A stretch of 64,000 nucleotides of DNA from an uncultured Erythrobacter sp. (GCF_947499705.1 NZ_CANMPJ010000002.1:310001-374000), one strand, 5' to 3'. Shown: positions 44,693 to 55,100, numbered from the stretch's first letter. The notes: generated from the letters alone by a model not told the origin. Numbers and translations: made by a program.

Positions 44693-45595
44693 TCAACGCG
44701 TCGGCGCTGGCTCTGGCAATATCGGTGCGCTGCTATCCTGATAGGTCAGCCAATTGCGCCAGATATCGTGCGTGCGTTGGTCGGTCAGGCGGATCATGCA
44801 GCGCAAAGTCATCGCGTTACGGATCGAACCTTCCTTCCAAGCTTCGTAGACCGCGATGCATTCCCGATCACGGTACAAGTTGAAGGCAATATCGGATTCG
44901 CGGATCTGATCGGCCAGAGCACTGTCGTTGTCGTTCGAGCCTAGCGCCGCTTCAAGGTAACGCGCCTGACGTAGCTTGGCGCGATCACTCACGTCACCGA
45001 GGCAATCGTTGATAGCGACAGTCGTACCATCGCAATCGTATGATCCGGTCGACCGCTCAGCGGCGCGAAAGTTGAAGATGAGCTCCTGTGGTTCGAGCTT
45101 TTCGCTCTTCATCCGAACTGCTGCGACTAGGCCACTTCCAGGGTTCTCCGGATCAGCGCAGCGCAACGTCAGAGCATTGAAGAACACCGCGCAGGGCTCA
45201 ACCGCAATGAGGCGGAACGTGAGCATATCGTCCTTCTCTTCCCACCCGGTCAGGTCGGCGTTGAAGTGCTTTAGCCGCAGGACCAGCGTGCCGTTCTCCT
45301 GCATCAGATACATATGCTCGGTGAACATGATCGCGCCATCGGTGGTCTCCTGCACGAAGGTCCCGACCATGGTCCCGCCAGAGGGTGGCAACCAGCTTTC
45401 CATCGCAGGCGCGCCCTGAATGCCCTCACCGACCCACTGACCGACCAGCCAATCCACCTGATCGAGAGTGGCGGGGCGCGATTCGAAGCCCTTCTCGCCG
45501 ATCCGGGTTTCCGGTGCCGATTCCTGCGCTGCCGCTGTCCCGGCAAGGGCTAACGCCGCGAAGACAGCCCCCAATACGTGTCCGATTGCATTCAT
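44693..45595 (-). CDS. secreted DUF6265 plus LprI-type domain fusion protein
   Basis: A 300-residue secreted protein from ATG 45595, behind GGGAGAG. A signal peptide (residues 1-21, ending AAAQE) is followed by a DUF6265-like domain: LDQVDWLVGQWVGEG, SWLPPSGGTMVGTF and MYLMQENG. The C-terminal about 110 residues look like the lysozyme-inhibitor LprI (DUF1311) family, with NLYRDRECIAVYEAWKEGSIRNAM, then cysteine, then RLTDQRTHDIW. I infer the fusion from sequence wording alone. It might protect the cell wall from lysozyme, but this is not shown. Confidence 0.72.
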   Translation of the reverse strand: MNAIGHVLGAVFAALALAGTAAAQESAPETRIGEKGFESRPATLDQVDWLVGQWVGEGIQGAPAMESWLPPSGGTMVGTFVQETTDGAIMFTEHMYLMQENGTLVLRLKHFNADLTGWEEKDDMLTFRLIAVEPCAVFFNALTLRCADPENPGSGLVAAVRMKSEKLEPQELIFNFRAAERSTGSYDCDGTTVAINDCLGDVSDRAKLRQARYLEAALGSNDNDSALADQIRESDIAFNLYRDRECIAVYEAWKEGSIRNAMTLRCMIRLTDQRTHDIWRNWLTYQDSSAPILPEPAPTR

Positions 45596-45799
45596 TGCAC
45601 GCTCTCCCGTCACTTACATTCCCTCCGATGCAACTCTAAGGCAAGCATCGCAATTAGGAGGGTTGACGCAGGGTAGACGTAGCGCGAGACGGCAATTCGA
45701 CAGACACATGAAAAGAATCTTGCTGCCTCTCGTTTGCTTGACGTTTACGTAAACGCGAGCTAGGGCGGCCGCGAGAGTTTGAGACAGGAAGGAATCCCC
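45596..45799. promoter_or_regulatory. divergent promoter region, DUF6265 gene / etfB
   Basis: A 204-base spacer between divergent genes. TTGCTTGACGTTTACGTAAACGCG at 45731-45754 contains a palindrome, GTTTACGTAAAC at 45741-45752, that could be an operator for etfBA. A GGAAGGAA ribosome site precedes the etfB ATG. Confidence 0.5.
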
Positions 45800-46546
45800 A
45801 TGAAAATCCTCGTCCCCGTGAAGCGGGTGATCGATTACAACGTGAAGCCACGGGTGAAAGCCGATGGCTCGGGCGTCGACCTCGCAAACGTCAAAATGAG
45901 CATGAACCCATTTGACGAGATCGCTGTCGAAGAAGCGATCCGGATCAAGGAAGCGGGCAAGGCCGAAGAAATCATCGCCGTGTCAGTTGGCCCGGCCAAG
46001 GCGCAGGAAACGCTCCGCACTGCGCTTGCCATGGGCGCAGACCGCGCGATCCTGGTTGAAACCGACGAGGAAGTTGAACCGCTGGCCGTCGCCAAGATCC
46101 TCAAGGCAATCGCCGAGGAAGAAGCACCCGGTCTCATCCTGCTCGGCAAACAGTCGATCAGCGACGATTCGAACCAGACCGGTCAGATGCTCGCGGCTTT
46201 GATGGGCCGCCCGCAAGGCACCTTTGCCAACACTGTTGAAGTCGATGGCGATGCCGTGACCGTGAAGCGCGAAGTCGATGGCGGTCTCGAAACCGTGAAA
46301 CTGACGATGCCCGCCATCGTCACCACCGACCTGCGCCTTAATGAGCCGCGCTACGCTTCGCTGCCAAACATCATGAAGGCGAAGAAGAAGCCGCTCGACG
46401 CAAAGACACCAGCCGATTTCGGTGTCGATATCGCGCCGCGCCACACCACCACCAACGTCTCCGAACCACCCGTTCGTCAGGCCGGTGAAAAGGTCGAAGA
46501 CGTCGCTGCTCTGGTCGCCAAGATCAAGGAACTGGGGATCGCGTAA
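45800..46546 (+). CDS. etfB: electron transfer flavoprotein, beta subunit
   Basis: The beta subunit of ETF, which accepts electrons from acyl-CoA dehydrogenases such as those in the catabolic cluster. The 248-residue protein starts [12 protein letters not shown] and has [27 protein letters not shown] and [17 protein letters not shown], including the AMP-binding region. The ATG at 45800 follows GGAAGGAA. It precedes etfA by 32 bases. Confidence 0.97.
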   Translation: MKILVPVKRVIDYNVKPRVKADGSGVDLANVKMSMNPFDEIAVEEAIRIKEAGKAEEIIAVSVGPAKAQETLRTALAMGADRAILVETDEEVEPLAVAKILKAIAEEEAPGLILLGKQSISDDSNQTGQMLAALMGRPQGTFANTVEVDGDAVTVKREVDGGLETVKLTMPAIVTTDLRLNEPRYASLPNIMKAKKKPLDAKTPADFGVDIAPRHTTTNVSEPPVRQAGEKVEDVAALVAKIKELGIA

Positions 46547-46578
46547 TTCGCGGCCCAGTCAGAAAAAGGATAGACACT

Positions 46579-47511
46579 ATGAACACTCTGGTTCTGGTCG
46601 AACACGACAATAACTCCGTCAACGATGCGACGCTCGCAGTGGTCACCGCTGCTGGAAAGCTGGGTGAAGTCCACGCACTGGTCGCTGGCCATGATTGCGG
46701 CGGGGCTGCCGAAGCTGCCGCCAAGATTGCAGGCGTTGCCAAGGTGCTGAAGGCGGATGACGCCGCCTACGCCAATGCGCTTGCAGAGAATGTTGCACCG
46801 CTCGTTGCTGGTCTGATGGATGGCTATGACGCCTTCCTCGCGCCTGCGACCACCAGCGGCAAGAACATCGCGCCGCGCGTCGCCGCGCATCTCGATGTGA
46901 TGCAGATTTCGGACATTCTCTCGGTCGAAGGCCCCAAGACCTTCACCCGCCCGATCTATGCCGGCAACGCCATCGCAACTGTTGAAACGAGCGATGCCAA
47001 GCTGGTAATCACGGTACGCGGTACTGCCTTTGAAAAGGCTGCAACCGAAGGCGGCTCCGCTGCCATCGAAGACGCAGCCGGTCCGGGCGATGCAGGTATT
47101 TCCAGCTTCGTCAGCGCTGAAATCGCCAAGAGCGAGCGGCCAGAGCTGACGAGCGCCAAGGTCATCGTGTCCGGTGGACGTGCGCTGAAAGACAGCGAAA
47201 CCTTCGAGAGCATCATCACCCCGCTCGCCGACAAGCTCGGCGCAGCCATCGGCGCCTCGCGCGCTGCCGTCGATGCAGGCTACGTGCCTAACGATTACCA
47301 AGTCGGCCAGACCGGCAAAATTGTCGCTCCGGAAGTCTATATCGCGATCGGCATTTCTGGCGCGATTCAACACCTTGCGGGGATGAAGGACTCCAAAGTC
47401 ATCATCGCGATCAACAAGGATGAAGACGCCCCGATCTTCCAGGTCGCGGATATCGGCCTTGTCGCCGATCTCTACAACGCTGTGCCTGAGCTGACCGGCG
47501 CGCTAGGCTAA
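46579..47511 (+). CDS. etfA: electron transfer flavoprotein, alpha subunit
   Basis: The FAD-binding subunit, 310 residues. The N-terminal domain starts [13 protein letters not shown]. The C-terminal FAD domain has [45 protein letters not shown] and [24 protein letters not shown]. It passes electrons to ETF-quinone oxidoreductase. An AAAAGGA site precedes the ATG and a terminator follows closely. Confidence 0.97.
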   Translation: MNTLVLVEHDNNSVNDATLAVVTAAGKLGEVHALVAGHDCGGAAEAAAKIAGVAKVLKADDAAYANALAENVAPLVAGLMDGYDAFLAPATTSGKNIAPRVAAHLDVMQISDILSVEGPKTFTRPIYAGNAIATVETSDAKLVITVRGTAFEKAATEGGSAAIEDAAGPGDAGISSFVSAEIAKSERPELTSAKVIVSGGRALKDSETFESIITPLADKLGAAIGASRAAVDAGYVPNDYQVGQTGKIVAPEVYIAIGISGAIQHLAGMKDSKVIIAINKDEDAPIFQVADIGLVADLYNAVPELTGALG

Positions 47512-47534
47512 CTTCAGAAAAACTCAATATTGTC

Positions 47535-47578
47535 AGAAGCCTCCGCTGCGCTAAATTGCGCGGCGGAGGCTTCTTTTT
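47535..47578 (+). terminator. intrinsic terminator of etfBA, ending exactly at the next start codon
   Basis: A 12-base-pair stem, AGAAGCCTCCGC and GCGGAGGCTTCT at 47563-47574, followed by TTTT. The next base (47579) begins the ATG of the following gene. An inner hairpin CCGCTGCGC/GCGCGGCGG (loop TAAATT) recurs before the second paralogue at 48521. Confidence 0.88.
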
Positions 47579-48463
47579 ATGCGCGTTCGTCTGTTTTTCG
47601 CTCTGACTGCTGCATCGGTAGGGCTCACCGCAGCCCCTGCATCAGCCGATGATCCGACCGACACTCTCCTTCCTTCCAGCCCGTGGAACGTGGATTTCGG
47701 CGAGACCAAGTGCCGGCTCGCCCGTTTCTTCGGTGAAGGTGACGACCGACATCTGATCTTCTTCGAACAATCCGGGCCTGCGAATGGCCTTGGTCTCACA
47801 GTCTCTGGAAAGCGATTGAAGCGCTTCCGAAGTCTGCGCCGCACGAGCGTTCGCTTCTTCGATGAACAAAAACCCAAGCGGACCAAGCCATTCAAAGGCG
47901 ATGTGGAAGGGTACGGACCAGCGCTGATCTTTTCCTCGATGAACGTCAGAGGCGGCACGGACGATTCGTCGAAAAAAGAATCGGCCTCAGGCGCTCTGCC
48001 TCAACTCGATCCAGTAAGGGGTGACAGGGTCAAGTACATCGCCCTTCAGCAAGGCAGCCAGAAAGTCCGTCTGCAAACCGGGCCGCTGGGTGAAACGTTC
48101 AAGGTCATGAACAAGTGCACGCAGAACATGGTCCGGGACTGGGGACTGGACGTCGACAAGCACCTGACCGCGAAACGCATGCCTGAGCTTAAGAATCTCG
48201 CCTTTGTTAGCAGCCGGATCGAAGCGAGATACCCGCGCCGCGCGCTAAACAAAGGCGAGCAGGGAATCTTCAAAATGCGCGTGATCGTGGATGAGACAGG
48301 AAAGGTGACCGAATGCGTCGTGAACAACGCGACCATTCAGGATGCGCTGGAATCGCCAGCCTGCAAAACGATGGTGCAGGCGGAATTCGAACCGGCTCTC
48401 GATGCCGATGGAAACCCGTTTCGTTCTTATCACACCACCACAATCACCTATCGTATGAACTAG
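47579..48463 (+). CDS. secreted protein with TonB-C-like domain (copy 1)
   Basis: A 294-residue secreted protein. A signal peptide spans residues 1-23 (FFALTAASVGLTAAPASA). The middle has alternating charged and hydrophobic strands around one conserved CRL/CRLARFFG motif. Residues about 215-294 match an energy-transducer TonB C-terminal fold: ARYPRRALNKGEQGIFKMRVIVDETGKV, then VVNNATI, then TITYRMN. No transmembrane anchor or proline linker is present, so it is not a classical TonB. The start codon follows the etfA terminator directly and no ribosome site is visible. Confidence 0.78.
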   Translation: MRVRLFFALTAASVGLTAAPASADDPTDTLLPSSPWNVDFGETKCRLARFFGEGDDRHLIFFEQSGPANGLGLTVSGKRLKRFRSLRRTSVRFFDEQKPKRTKPFKGDVEGYGPALIFSSMNVRGGTDDSSKKESASGALPQLDPVRGDRVKYIALQQGSQKVRLQTGPLGETFKVMNKCTQNMVRDWGLDVDKHLTAKRMPELKNLAFVSSRIEARYPRRALNKGEQGIFKMRVIVDETGKVTECVVNNATIQDALESPACKTMVQAEFEPALDADGNPFRSYHTTTITYRMN

Positions 48464-48555
48464 GCCGCCACTCCGGCAGCAATGCGCGAATTCCGAGAAG
48501 CCGCATGTTGCGTTGAACTGCCGCCGCGCTAGATTGCGCGGTGGGGGTTGCTTCT

Positions 48556-49485
48556 ATGTGGTTTCGTAAATCGTTGATCGCGATCGTGATGATCGCAGGC
48601 ATTGGCGCTGTTCCTGCAACGGCAGAGCCGCTCTCGCTTGAACCCAATGCCGAATGGAAACTGCGCGAATATGAAGACAAATGCCGGATCAGCCGGACAT
48701 TTGGTGCCGACAAGGATCAGGTGACCTTGTGGGTGGACCAGGGCGGTGAAGCCCCGGCCTACAATCTGACAGCCATCGGGCGGCCGATGCGCAATCCTTA
48801 TGGCCCGAACATTGCGGTCCAATTCGCGCCCGAACCCGAATATTTCCGCGCTTACGTCGCCGCCAAATCGAGCAAGGGCCGACCAGTGGTTTCCCTATTC
48901 GGATTGCGGCTTACACCGACGATGGAAGAGCGGGCACTGCTGGGGTTGGAGAGTGAATTGCCCGAACAGGCTGAACAATCGGAGACATATCTGCCCGGCG
49001 CACCGCGTGCTCCAACTACCATTAGTGAAATGACCCCAGAGAGGTTGGCAGCGATTACCGAACTTCGACTTGGCCGAGCACTCATGAAACCGATCGTTCT
49101 GAAAACCGGATCGCTGACCGACCCGCTCGCAGAGCTTCAGCTTTGCGCAGAGAAGGTCGCGAATGCAATCACACGCAATACGGCACTGGCGGCGATCCCT
49201 CCGCAACCAACCGAAGTCGCGCGTTGGGCAAAAATCATTCAGGAAGGTTACCCGAAATATCTGATCCGAGCGGGAGAAGAGGCCAGCGTTTCTGTAAGGC
49301 TGACCATCAACAAGACCGGCCGTCCAAGCTACTGTGAAGTCACCGCCGTGGAAGGCCTGACATCTTTCAACGATACGGTCTGTTTGTTGCTGCTGAGGCA
49401 TGCAACATTCAATCCAGCGTTGAATGCCGAAGGACAATCACTGGTCGCGCAATACTCGACCAGAGTGACATTCCGCCTGAATTGA
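48556..49485 (+). CDS. secreted protein with TonB-C-like domain (copy 2)
   Basis: A 309-residue paralogue of the gene at 47579, with the same layout: signal peptide (residues 1-22), a domain containing KCRISRTFG, and a C-terminal TonB-like fold with GYPKYLIRAGEEASVSVRLTINKTGRP, then CEVTAVEGL, then TRVTFRLN. Start at ATG 48556; a GTG at 48541 is upstream in frame. The 5' leader carries a hairpin (CCGCCGCGC/GCGCGGTGG) like that of copy 1. The pair is a tandem duplication. Confidence 0.78.
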   Translation: MWFRKSLIAIVMIAGIGAVPATAEPLSLEPNAEWKLREYEDKCRISRTFGADKDQVTLWVDQGGEAPAYNLTAIGRPMRNPYGPNIAVQFAPEPEYFRAYVAAKSSKGRPVVSLFGLRLTPTMEERALLGLESELPEQAEQSETYLPGAPRAPTTISEMTPERLAAITELRLGRALMKPIVLKTGSLTDPLAELQLCAEKVANAITRNTALAAIPPQPTEVARWAKIIQEGYPKYLIRAGEEASVSVRLTINKTGRPSYCEVTAVEGLTSFNDTVCLLLLRHATFNPALNAEGQSLVAQYSTRVTFRLN

Positions 49486-49494
49486 AGCCGCGCG

Positions 49495-50160
49495 CTAGGC
49501 AGCAGCAGCCACTTTCGCGCAATTTCGCAAAGTTCGCCGGACAATCTGGCGGCGCTGCTCCGATGTGCGGATCGAACGCGCTTCATTTGTAGGCTCGCGG
49601 TCGAACAGATGGTCGTGCAGCAACGCCCGCTCCTGTTCCGGGGCTTCGAGTTGATCAAGCAGTCGGTCCATGAATGCGGTGGCCATCTCATCGCTTGCCG
49701 CGCGTTCGCTGCGTTTCAGCGCTGTTTCATCGACAAATTCAAAAACTGCAGAGTCACCGAGCCCATCACTCAGCGCTTCAAGCGACACTGTCTTTGCCCC
49801 GGCGCTTTTCGCGCTGACGCGGTGATCCAAACGCATACGGTGACGCAGGCTCTGAAGTTCGCCGCGAATTTGCCACGTCACGTGAGTCGCAAAACTGGCT
49901 TTTGTCGGATCAAAGGTTTCGAGCGCCCGGTGCACACCAATCGCGGCGGCCTGTTGAGCATCCTCTCGCATATCGCCAAGCCGATACTGCCGAACCAGCC
50001 CGGCGATCCGCGCAGATAACAACGCCATCAGCCCTTCGAATTGGCGGCTGTGATCCGCCCGCCCAAGCGAAACCTTGGCTGAAAGGCGGCTTGCTGTCTT
50101 TTCAATCTGAGCGCTCAGCGCACTTAGAGGTCTGGCTTCAATCAGCACGTCCCACTCCAT
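49495..50160 (-). CDS. small sigma-70 region 2 family protein
   Basis: A 221-residue protein with a sigma-70 region 2-like core: REDAQQAAAIGVHRALETFDPTKASFATHVTWQIRGELQSLRHRMRLDHR, here residues about 65-115. The tail has SLEALSDGLGD and a C-terminal helix with TSEQRRQIVRRTLRNCAKV that could serve as region 4, though it is divergent. It would direct RNA polymerase to a limited gene set. The neighbour on the same strand is the FlbT-like gene. Confidence 0.72.
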   Translation of the reverse strand: MEWDVLIEARPLSALSAQIEKTASRLSAKVSLGRADHSRQFEGLMALLSARIAGLVRQYRLGDMREDAQQAAAIGVHRALETFDPTKASFATHVTWQIRGELQSLRHRMRLDHRVSAKSAGAKTVSLEALSDGLGDSAVFEFVDETALKRSERAASDEMATAFMDRLLDQLEAPEQERALLHDHLFDREPTNEARSIRTSEQRRQIVRRTLRNCAKVAAAA

Positions 50161-50219
50161 CCCGTGTAGGGCCGGAGATAGTCGGAAGCCGCTGCGTTCA
50201 GCCTGCGCCGAGGCTAGGG

Positions 50220-50702
50220 CTAAATCCTTATGTCTCTGCCGCCGACTTCACCCAGCTTTCTGCGCGACCTGCGCCGCTCGAACCGAGAGCCACGCGGCCC
50301 CTCGTCAAAACGTTCGGATGCGAGCCGTGCTGCGCAGCGCACCGCTTCGGCAGAATTGCCCGCCATCAGGGCGGCAGCGCAGGCGGCGCATTCGCGCTGG
50401 CCTTGATAAGACCGATCATGCTGCACAACTTGGGCTAGCAGGCTGAAAAGCCGGAAACGGGCTTCGACGAAACGCTCGTCATCGGTGCTCGCTTCAAGGA
50501 TTGAAAAATACAACTCCTCGCGCGGGTTGCGCAGCGGGGTCGGCATGCGATCGAGAGCGCGCCCTGTCACAACGAATGACCCCGCGCCGATTTCGAGCTC
50601 GCAAGGTCCCTTTGCGGTGACCAATGCACCGTTGATCACGGCCTGCGCGCCCGCAGCAAGCGTGATCGTCTGCGGTGACGGATTGTCGGTCGAATCTTCC
50701 AT
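50220..50702 (-). CDS. FlbT-like protein
   Basis: A 160-residue protein from ATG 50702 (a GTG at 50750 is an alternative). The N-terminus TITLAAGAQAVINGALVTAKGP fits FlbT, whose family has a strand then IVINGAV. The central NPREELYFSILEAST and the helical tail CAACAAALMAGNSAEAVRC are compatible. FlbT regulates flagellin translation in Caulobacter. No other flagellar gene lies here, so the assignment is tentative. It sits next to the sigma-like gene on the same strand. Confidence 0.5.
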   Translation of the reverse strand: MEDSTDNPSPQTITLAAGAQAVINGALVTAKGPCELEIGAGSFVVTGRALDRMPTPLRNPREELYFSILEASTDDERFVEARFRLFSLLAQVVQHDRSYQGQRECAACAAALMAGNSAEAVRCAARLASERFDEGPRGSRFERRRSRRKLGEVGGRDIRI

Positions 50703-50764
50703 GACCCATGTGAGAACGGTCGCAAGGACCGGCTCTCTATCCGGGATCACTACCTAGGTGGTGG

Positions 50765-52066
50765 TCAGAGAAAGCTCACGATGAAGTGCAGGGTCATGCC
50801 GACCAAGCCGCCGACCAGCGTTCCGTTGATGCGGATGAACTGGAGATCGCGGCCCACCGCATTCTCGATCCGCCCCGTGATGGTGGTCGCGTCCCAGCGC
50901 TTCACCGTGTCCGACACCAGCGTGACGATCTCGGTGCCATAGCGGGTGGCGACGCCCACTGCGGTTCGGCGCGCAAACCGATTGATCTGTACCTGCAGCC
51001 GCTCATCTTTCTTAAGCGCGCCGCCGAGCTCACCCAGCCCTTTGCGCATTTCCTGGCCCAACCCGCTATCGGATTCGCGCGCGCGGCGGATCAGCGACCG
51101 GCGAATGCGTTCCCAAACGCCCATCCACCATTCAGCCAGCGCGGGGTTTTCGAGCAGGTCGCGCTTGATCGATTCAACTCTCTCGCGCGTTTCCTCATCG
51201 TGCTGAAGGTCCTGCGCGAGCTTTTCGAGCCCCTCTTCCATCTTGTGGCGCAGCGGGTGTTCGGGATCGACCAGCACTTCGGCCAGGAGTTTGTATAGAC
51301 CGTCCAGCACCGAGCCGGAGATGCGTTCGTCCAAGCCGGTCCAGCGCAGCACCGCGTTGGCTCTGGCACGAATGATGTCGCGCACCGTCTCTTCGTTGTC
51401 TTCCAGCGTCAGACCCGCCCAGCGAATCATGCCATCGATCAAAGGCAAGTGCCGACGATCAGCAATCGCGCCTTCGAGCATCCGTCCGGCAAGCGGAGAA
51501 ACATCGATCTTCGCAAATTGTGATGCAAGGCCCGACCGCACCTGATTTCCCAGCCGGTCAGGGTCGAGGGACTCGAGCACTTCGGCGAACATCTCTGCCG
51601 CGCCGCCGGTGATCCGCGAGCGCGCGTCAGGCCCTGAAGGATCGTCAGCGCTGCTGGAGAGAAATTCGCCCACGCCGCGCGCGACATTCATCCCCGACAT
51701 ACGCCGTGCAACGACAGCAGGCGTCAGGAAATTCTCGCGCAGAAACTGCGCCATAGTGTCGGCAATGCGGTCCTTGTTCTCGGGTATGATTGCCGTGTGT
51801 GGGATTGGCAGGCCAAGCGGGTGGCGGAACAGCGCAGTGACCGCAAACCAGTCCGCCAGCCCGCCCACCATCGCAGCCTCAGCAAAGGCGTTCACATAGC
51901 CCCAGGCTGGGTGACTCCCGAGCAGGCCATGCGTGGCGAAGAACAACACCGCCATCGCGGCCAGCAGGCCTGTCGCAGTCCAGCTCATGCGCCGGGCACG
52001 ATCAGCCGTCAGCGGCTCGCCGCCAAATTTTAGCGGAACGGATTGGGCGGACGAAGCCATATCCAT
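50765..52066 (-). CDS. DUF445 family membrane protein
   Basis: A 433-residue protein of DUF445 (YjiN-like). An N-terminal membrane segment (GLLAAMAVLFFATHGLL) and a C-terminal one (GGLVGMTLHFIVSFL) flank a long helical cytoplasmic or periplasmic region. GGLADWFAVTALFRHPLGLPIPHTAIIPENKDRIADTM is the family signature, here cited only by its start. It follows the RND permease on the same strand with a 54-base gap. Function is unknown. Confidence 0.88.
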   Translation of the reverse strand: MDMASSAQSVPLKFGGEPLTADRARRMSWTATGLLAAMAVLFFATHGLLGSHPAWGYVNAFAEAAMVGGLADWFAVTALFRHPLGLPIPHTAIIPENKDRIADTMAQFLRENFLTPAVVARRMSGMNVARGVGEFLSSSADDPSGPDARSRITGGAAEMFAEVLESLDPDRLGNQVRSGLASQFAKIDVSPLAGRMLEGAIADRRHLPLIDGMIRWAGLTLEDNEETVRDIIRARANAVLRWTGLDERISGSVLDGLYKLLAEVLVDPEHPLRHKMEEGLEKLAQDLQHDEETRERVESIKRDLLENPALAEWWMGVWERIRRSLIRRARESDSGLGQEMRKGLGELGGALKKDERLQVQINRFARRTAVGVATRYGTEIVTLVSDTVKRWDATTITGRIENAVGRDLQFIRINGTLVGGLVGMTLHFIVSFL

Positions 52067-52120
52067 CCTAATAGCCTCGACATTTGCCCAGCGTCACGCC
52101 CCAACCAAAGATGGCGGGAA

Positions 52121-55100
52121 TCATTCCGCTGGTTCGGCCCCCGGCGGGATAGGCGATCCAGGGGTCGCCGGTTTACCGGGGTACGGCACGTCGGGCGACG
52201 GTTCGCCTGCGCCGGGGCCATAGGGCTTGGTGTCGTCGCCGGGCTTGTAGGTCAGCATCTTGTCGCGCAGCCACGGACCAACGCGCCGCTCGAAACCATC
52301 GGCAAGGCTGAAGCCTGCCGGAACGATGATAAGGGTCAGCAACGTTGACATGATGAGGCCGCCAATCACGACGATACCCATCGGCTGACGCCAAGCCCCA
52401 TCGCCCGTCAGAGAGATTGCGGTTGGAACCATCCCGGCGGTCATCGCGACAGTCGTCATCACAATCGGTTGAGCACGCTTGTGCCCCGCTTCCATGATCG
52501 ATTCGAGCTTTTCGGTGCCTTTGGCCATCTCCTCAATGGCGAAGTCGATCAGCAGGATCGAGTTCTTCGAGACAATACCCAGCAGCAGCAGAATGCCGAT
52601 ATAGACCGGCATGGTTTGCGGCATGCCAACCAGCCACAGCAGCAGGATACCGCCAAGCGGCGCCAGAGCGAGCGAGGTCATGTTGACCAGCGGGCTCATC
52701 AGACGCTTGTAGAGCAGTACGAGGCAGGCAAACACCAAGAGTACCCCGGCGATGATCGCCACGGTAAGGTTCGCCAGCATTTCCTGCTGCCACTCATCCT
52801 CGCCCACAACATCGCGGATCACTCCGGTTGGGAGCTCCTGCAGGATCGGCAGTTGATTGACCTTCGCCTGGGCTTCGCCTTTCACGACTCCGCTCGCAAG
52901 ATCGGCGCCGATCAGAACGCGGCGGTTCTGGTTATAGCGTTGGATTGCGGTCGGACCGGAGCCGAATTCAATCTTCGCCACTCGGCCTAGCGGCACTGTA
53001 CCGCCATTGATCGTCTGGACTGGAAGATTCTCGATGGTGGTCATGTCAGTGCGCGCTTCTTCGGAAAGCTTCACGCGGATCGGTATCTGACGATCCGACA
53101 ATGAGAACCGTGCGGCGTTCTGCTCGATCTCGCCCAGGGTCGCGATCCGTATTGTCTGCGACAGGGCGACAGTCGTGACACCCAGTTCGGCAGCAATCTG
53201 TTCACGCGGGGTGATGATGATTTCCGGGCGGTTGAGGTCGGCGCTGATACGCGGTGCAACCAGCTCGTCGATCAACTTCATCTGCTCGACCAAAGTCGTT
53301 GCGGTTTGCTCCAGCAATTCAGGGTCGGAGCCTGCGAGCATCACGGTCAGATCGCGGCCGGAACCGAATCCGCCGCTCTGCGATTCGAAACGCACACGGG
53401 CGTCAGGGATGTCTTGCAGCAGCGGGCCGACTTCGCGTTCGAATTCGATCGAGGAGCGCTCGCGGTCATCCTTCAATGTAATGTAGATGCTCGCATTGCC
53501 GATGCGCGTCCGCTCAAGCATCAGTTCGACTTCTTGCTGTTCTTCGAGGATCGCGACGACCTGTTTCGTCACGCGCTGCGTTGTCGCCAGCGTCGTACCG
53601 GGCACCATCTCGATATCGACGGTGCTGTTCGAATCGTCGATCGACGGCTGGAACTGTCCGGGGATCTGACCAAACAGCAGAATCGTCACCAGTAAGGAGA
53701 ACCAACCGACGCCGAGCATCCAAACCCGGTGGTCATAGAACCGCGCTGTCATGTAACGAGCTGAATCGGTACTCGCTCTTACACCGAGATACGCCAGATA
53801 TAGAATGCCCGCAGTGACCGGCAGACCGAGAATCGACACAACATACTGCCCGAACGTCAGTGAGAACGGATCGAATCCTTGTGTTTCGGCGATTTCTCCT
53901 GGGACTGGATCGGGCGGCGGTGCGGCAAACGCGTTGAAGATTGCGTACATCAGCCCGATCGCAAAGGCGAAAGCCAGAAGCAGATAAATCGCTGTCAGGA
54001 CAAATCCGATAGCTCTGGCAACGTTCCAATCGGATCGTATCAGGCGGTTGGGTAGCGTAAGGGCATGGAATACCAACCAACCGGCGACGAACGCGATCCC
54101 ACTGGCCACCACGACCTGCAGAATTTCGAAGATCTTAGACGCAAGGAAATAGGGCAAGGAATTGGAATCTTCAGAAACCGCCAATGCCACTTGGGACGGG
54201 ATATCGAGGCCTGAAATCGCGCCGAAGGCTGCGAACAGCGCCATAGCCGTCGTTGCAAGCACCAGGATGACGGTCAGAAGCAGAGAGAGCGAGTATAGAA
54301 AGCGCGAACGCGGGCTTGCCAGTCCGGCACGGCGCACTGCCATTTTGCCGGTGTCGAGGGTCCAAGCGAGCACGCGCATATAGAGGTCCATCCAGGGGCC
54401 TTCACCGTGCTTTGCGTGGCCATCGGCCTTCAGGAAATAGGCCGCCATCAAGGGCGTTATCATTCGCGCCACCGCCAATGACATCAGCACCGCGATCACC
54501 ACAGTCAGGCCGAAGTTCTGGAAGAACTGGCCGGAGATTCCGGGCATCAGGCCAACGGGCAGGAACACCGCGACGATACAGAAACTGGTCGCAACCACTG
54601 GCAGGCCGATTTCGTCGGCGGCGTCGATGCTTGCCTGATAGGCGGTTTTGCCCATCCTCATGTGTCTCACGATGTTTTCGATCTCCACGATCGCATCATC
54701 GACCAGCACGCCAGCGACTAGCGCCAGCGCGAGCAGTGAGAGGAAGTTCAAGTTAAACCCGAGCAGGTCCATGAAGAAGAAAGTCGGGATGGCGGATAGC
54801 GGGATCGCGACCGACGAAATGAACGTCGCACGCCAGTCGCGCAGGAACAGGAACACCACCACAACCGCAAGCAGCGCGCCTTCGATCAGCGCTGCCATCG
54901 AGCTCTTGTACTGGCTCTCAGTGTACTTGACCGTGTTGAACAGCGGGATGAATTTGACGCCTGGATTTTCTTCTTCGATCTGCGCGATCTTCGCCTTTGC
55001 TTCGTCGAAGACGGTGACGTCTGAGGCGCCGCGTGCGCGGCTCATGAAGAAATTGACGACTTCCTTATCGCCAACCTCGCCGATCGAGGTCCGCTCCGAA

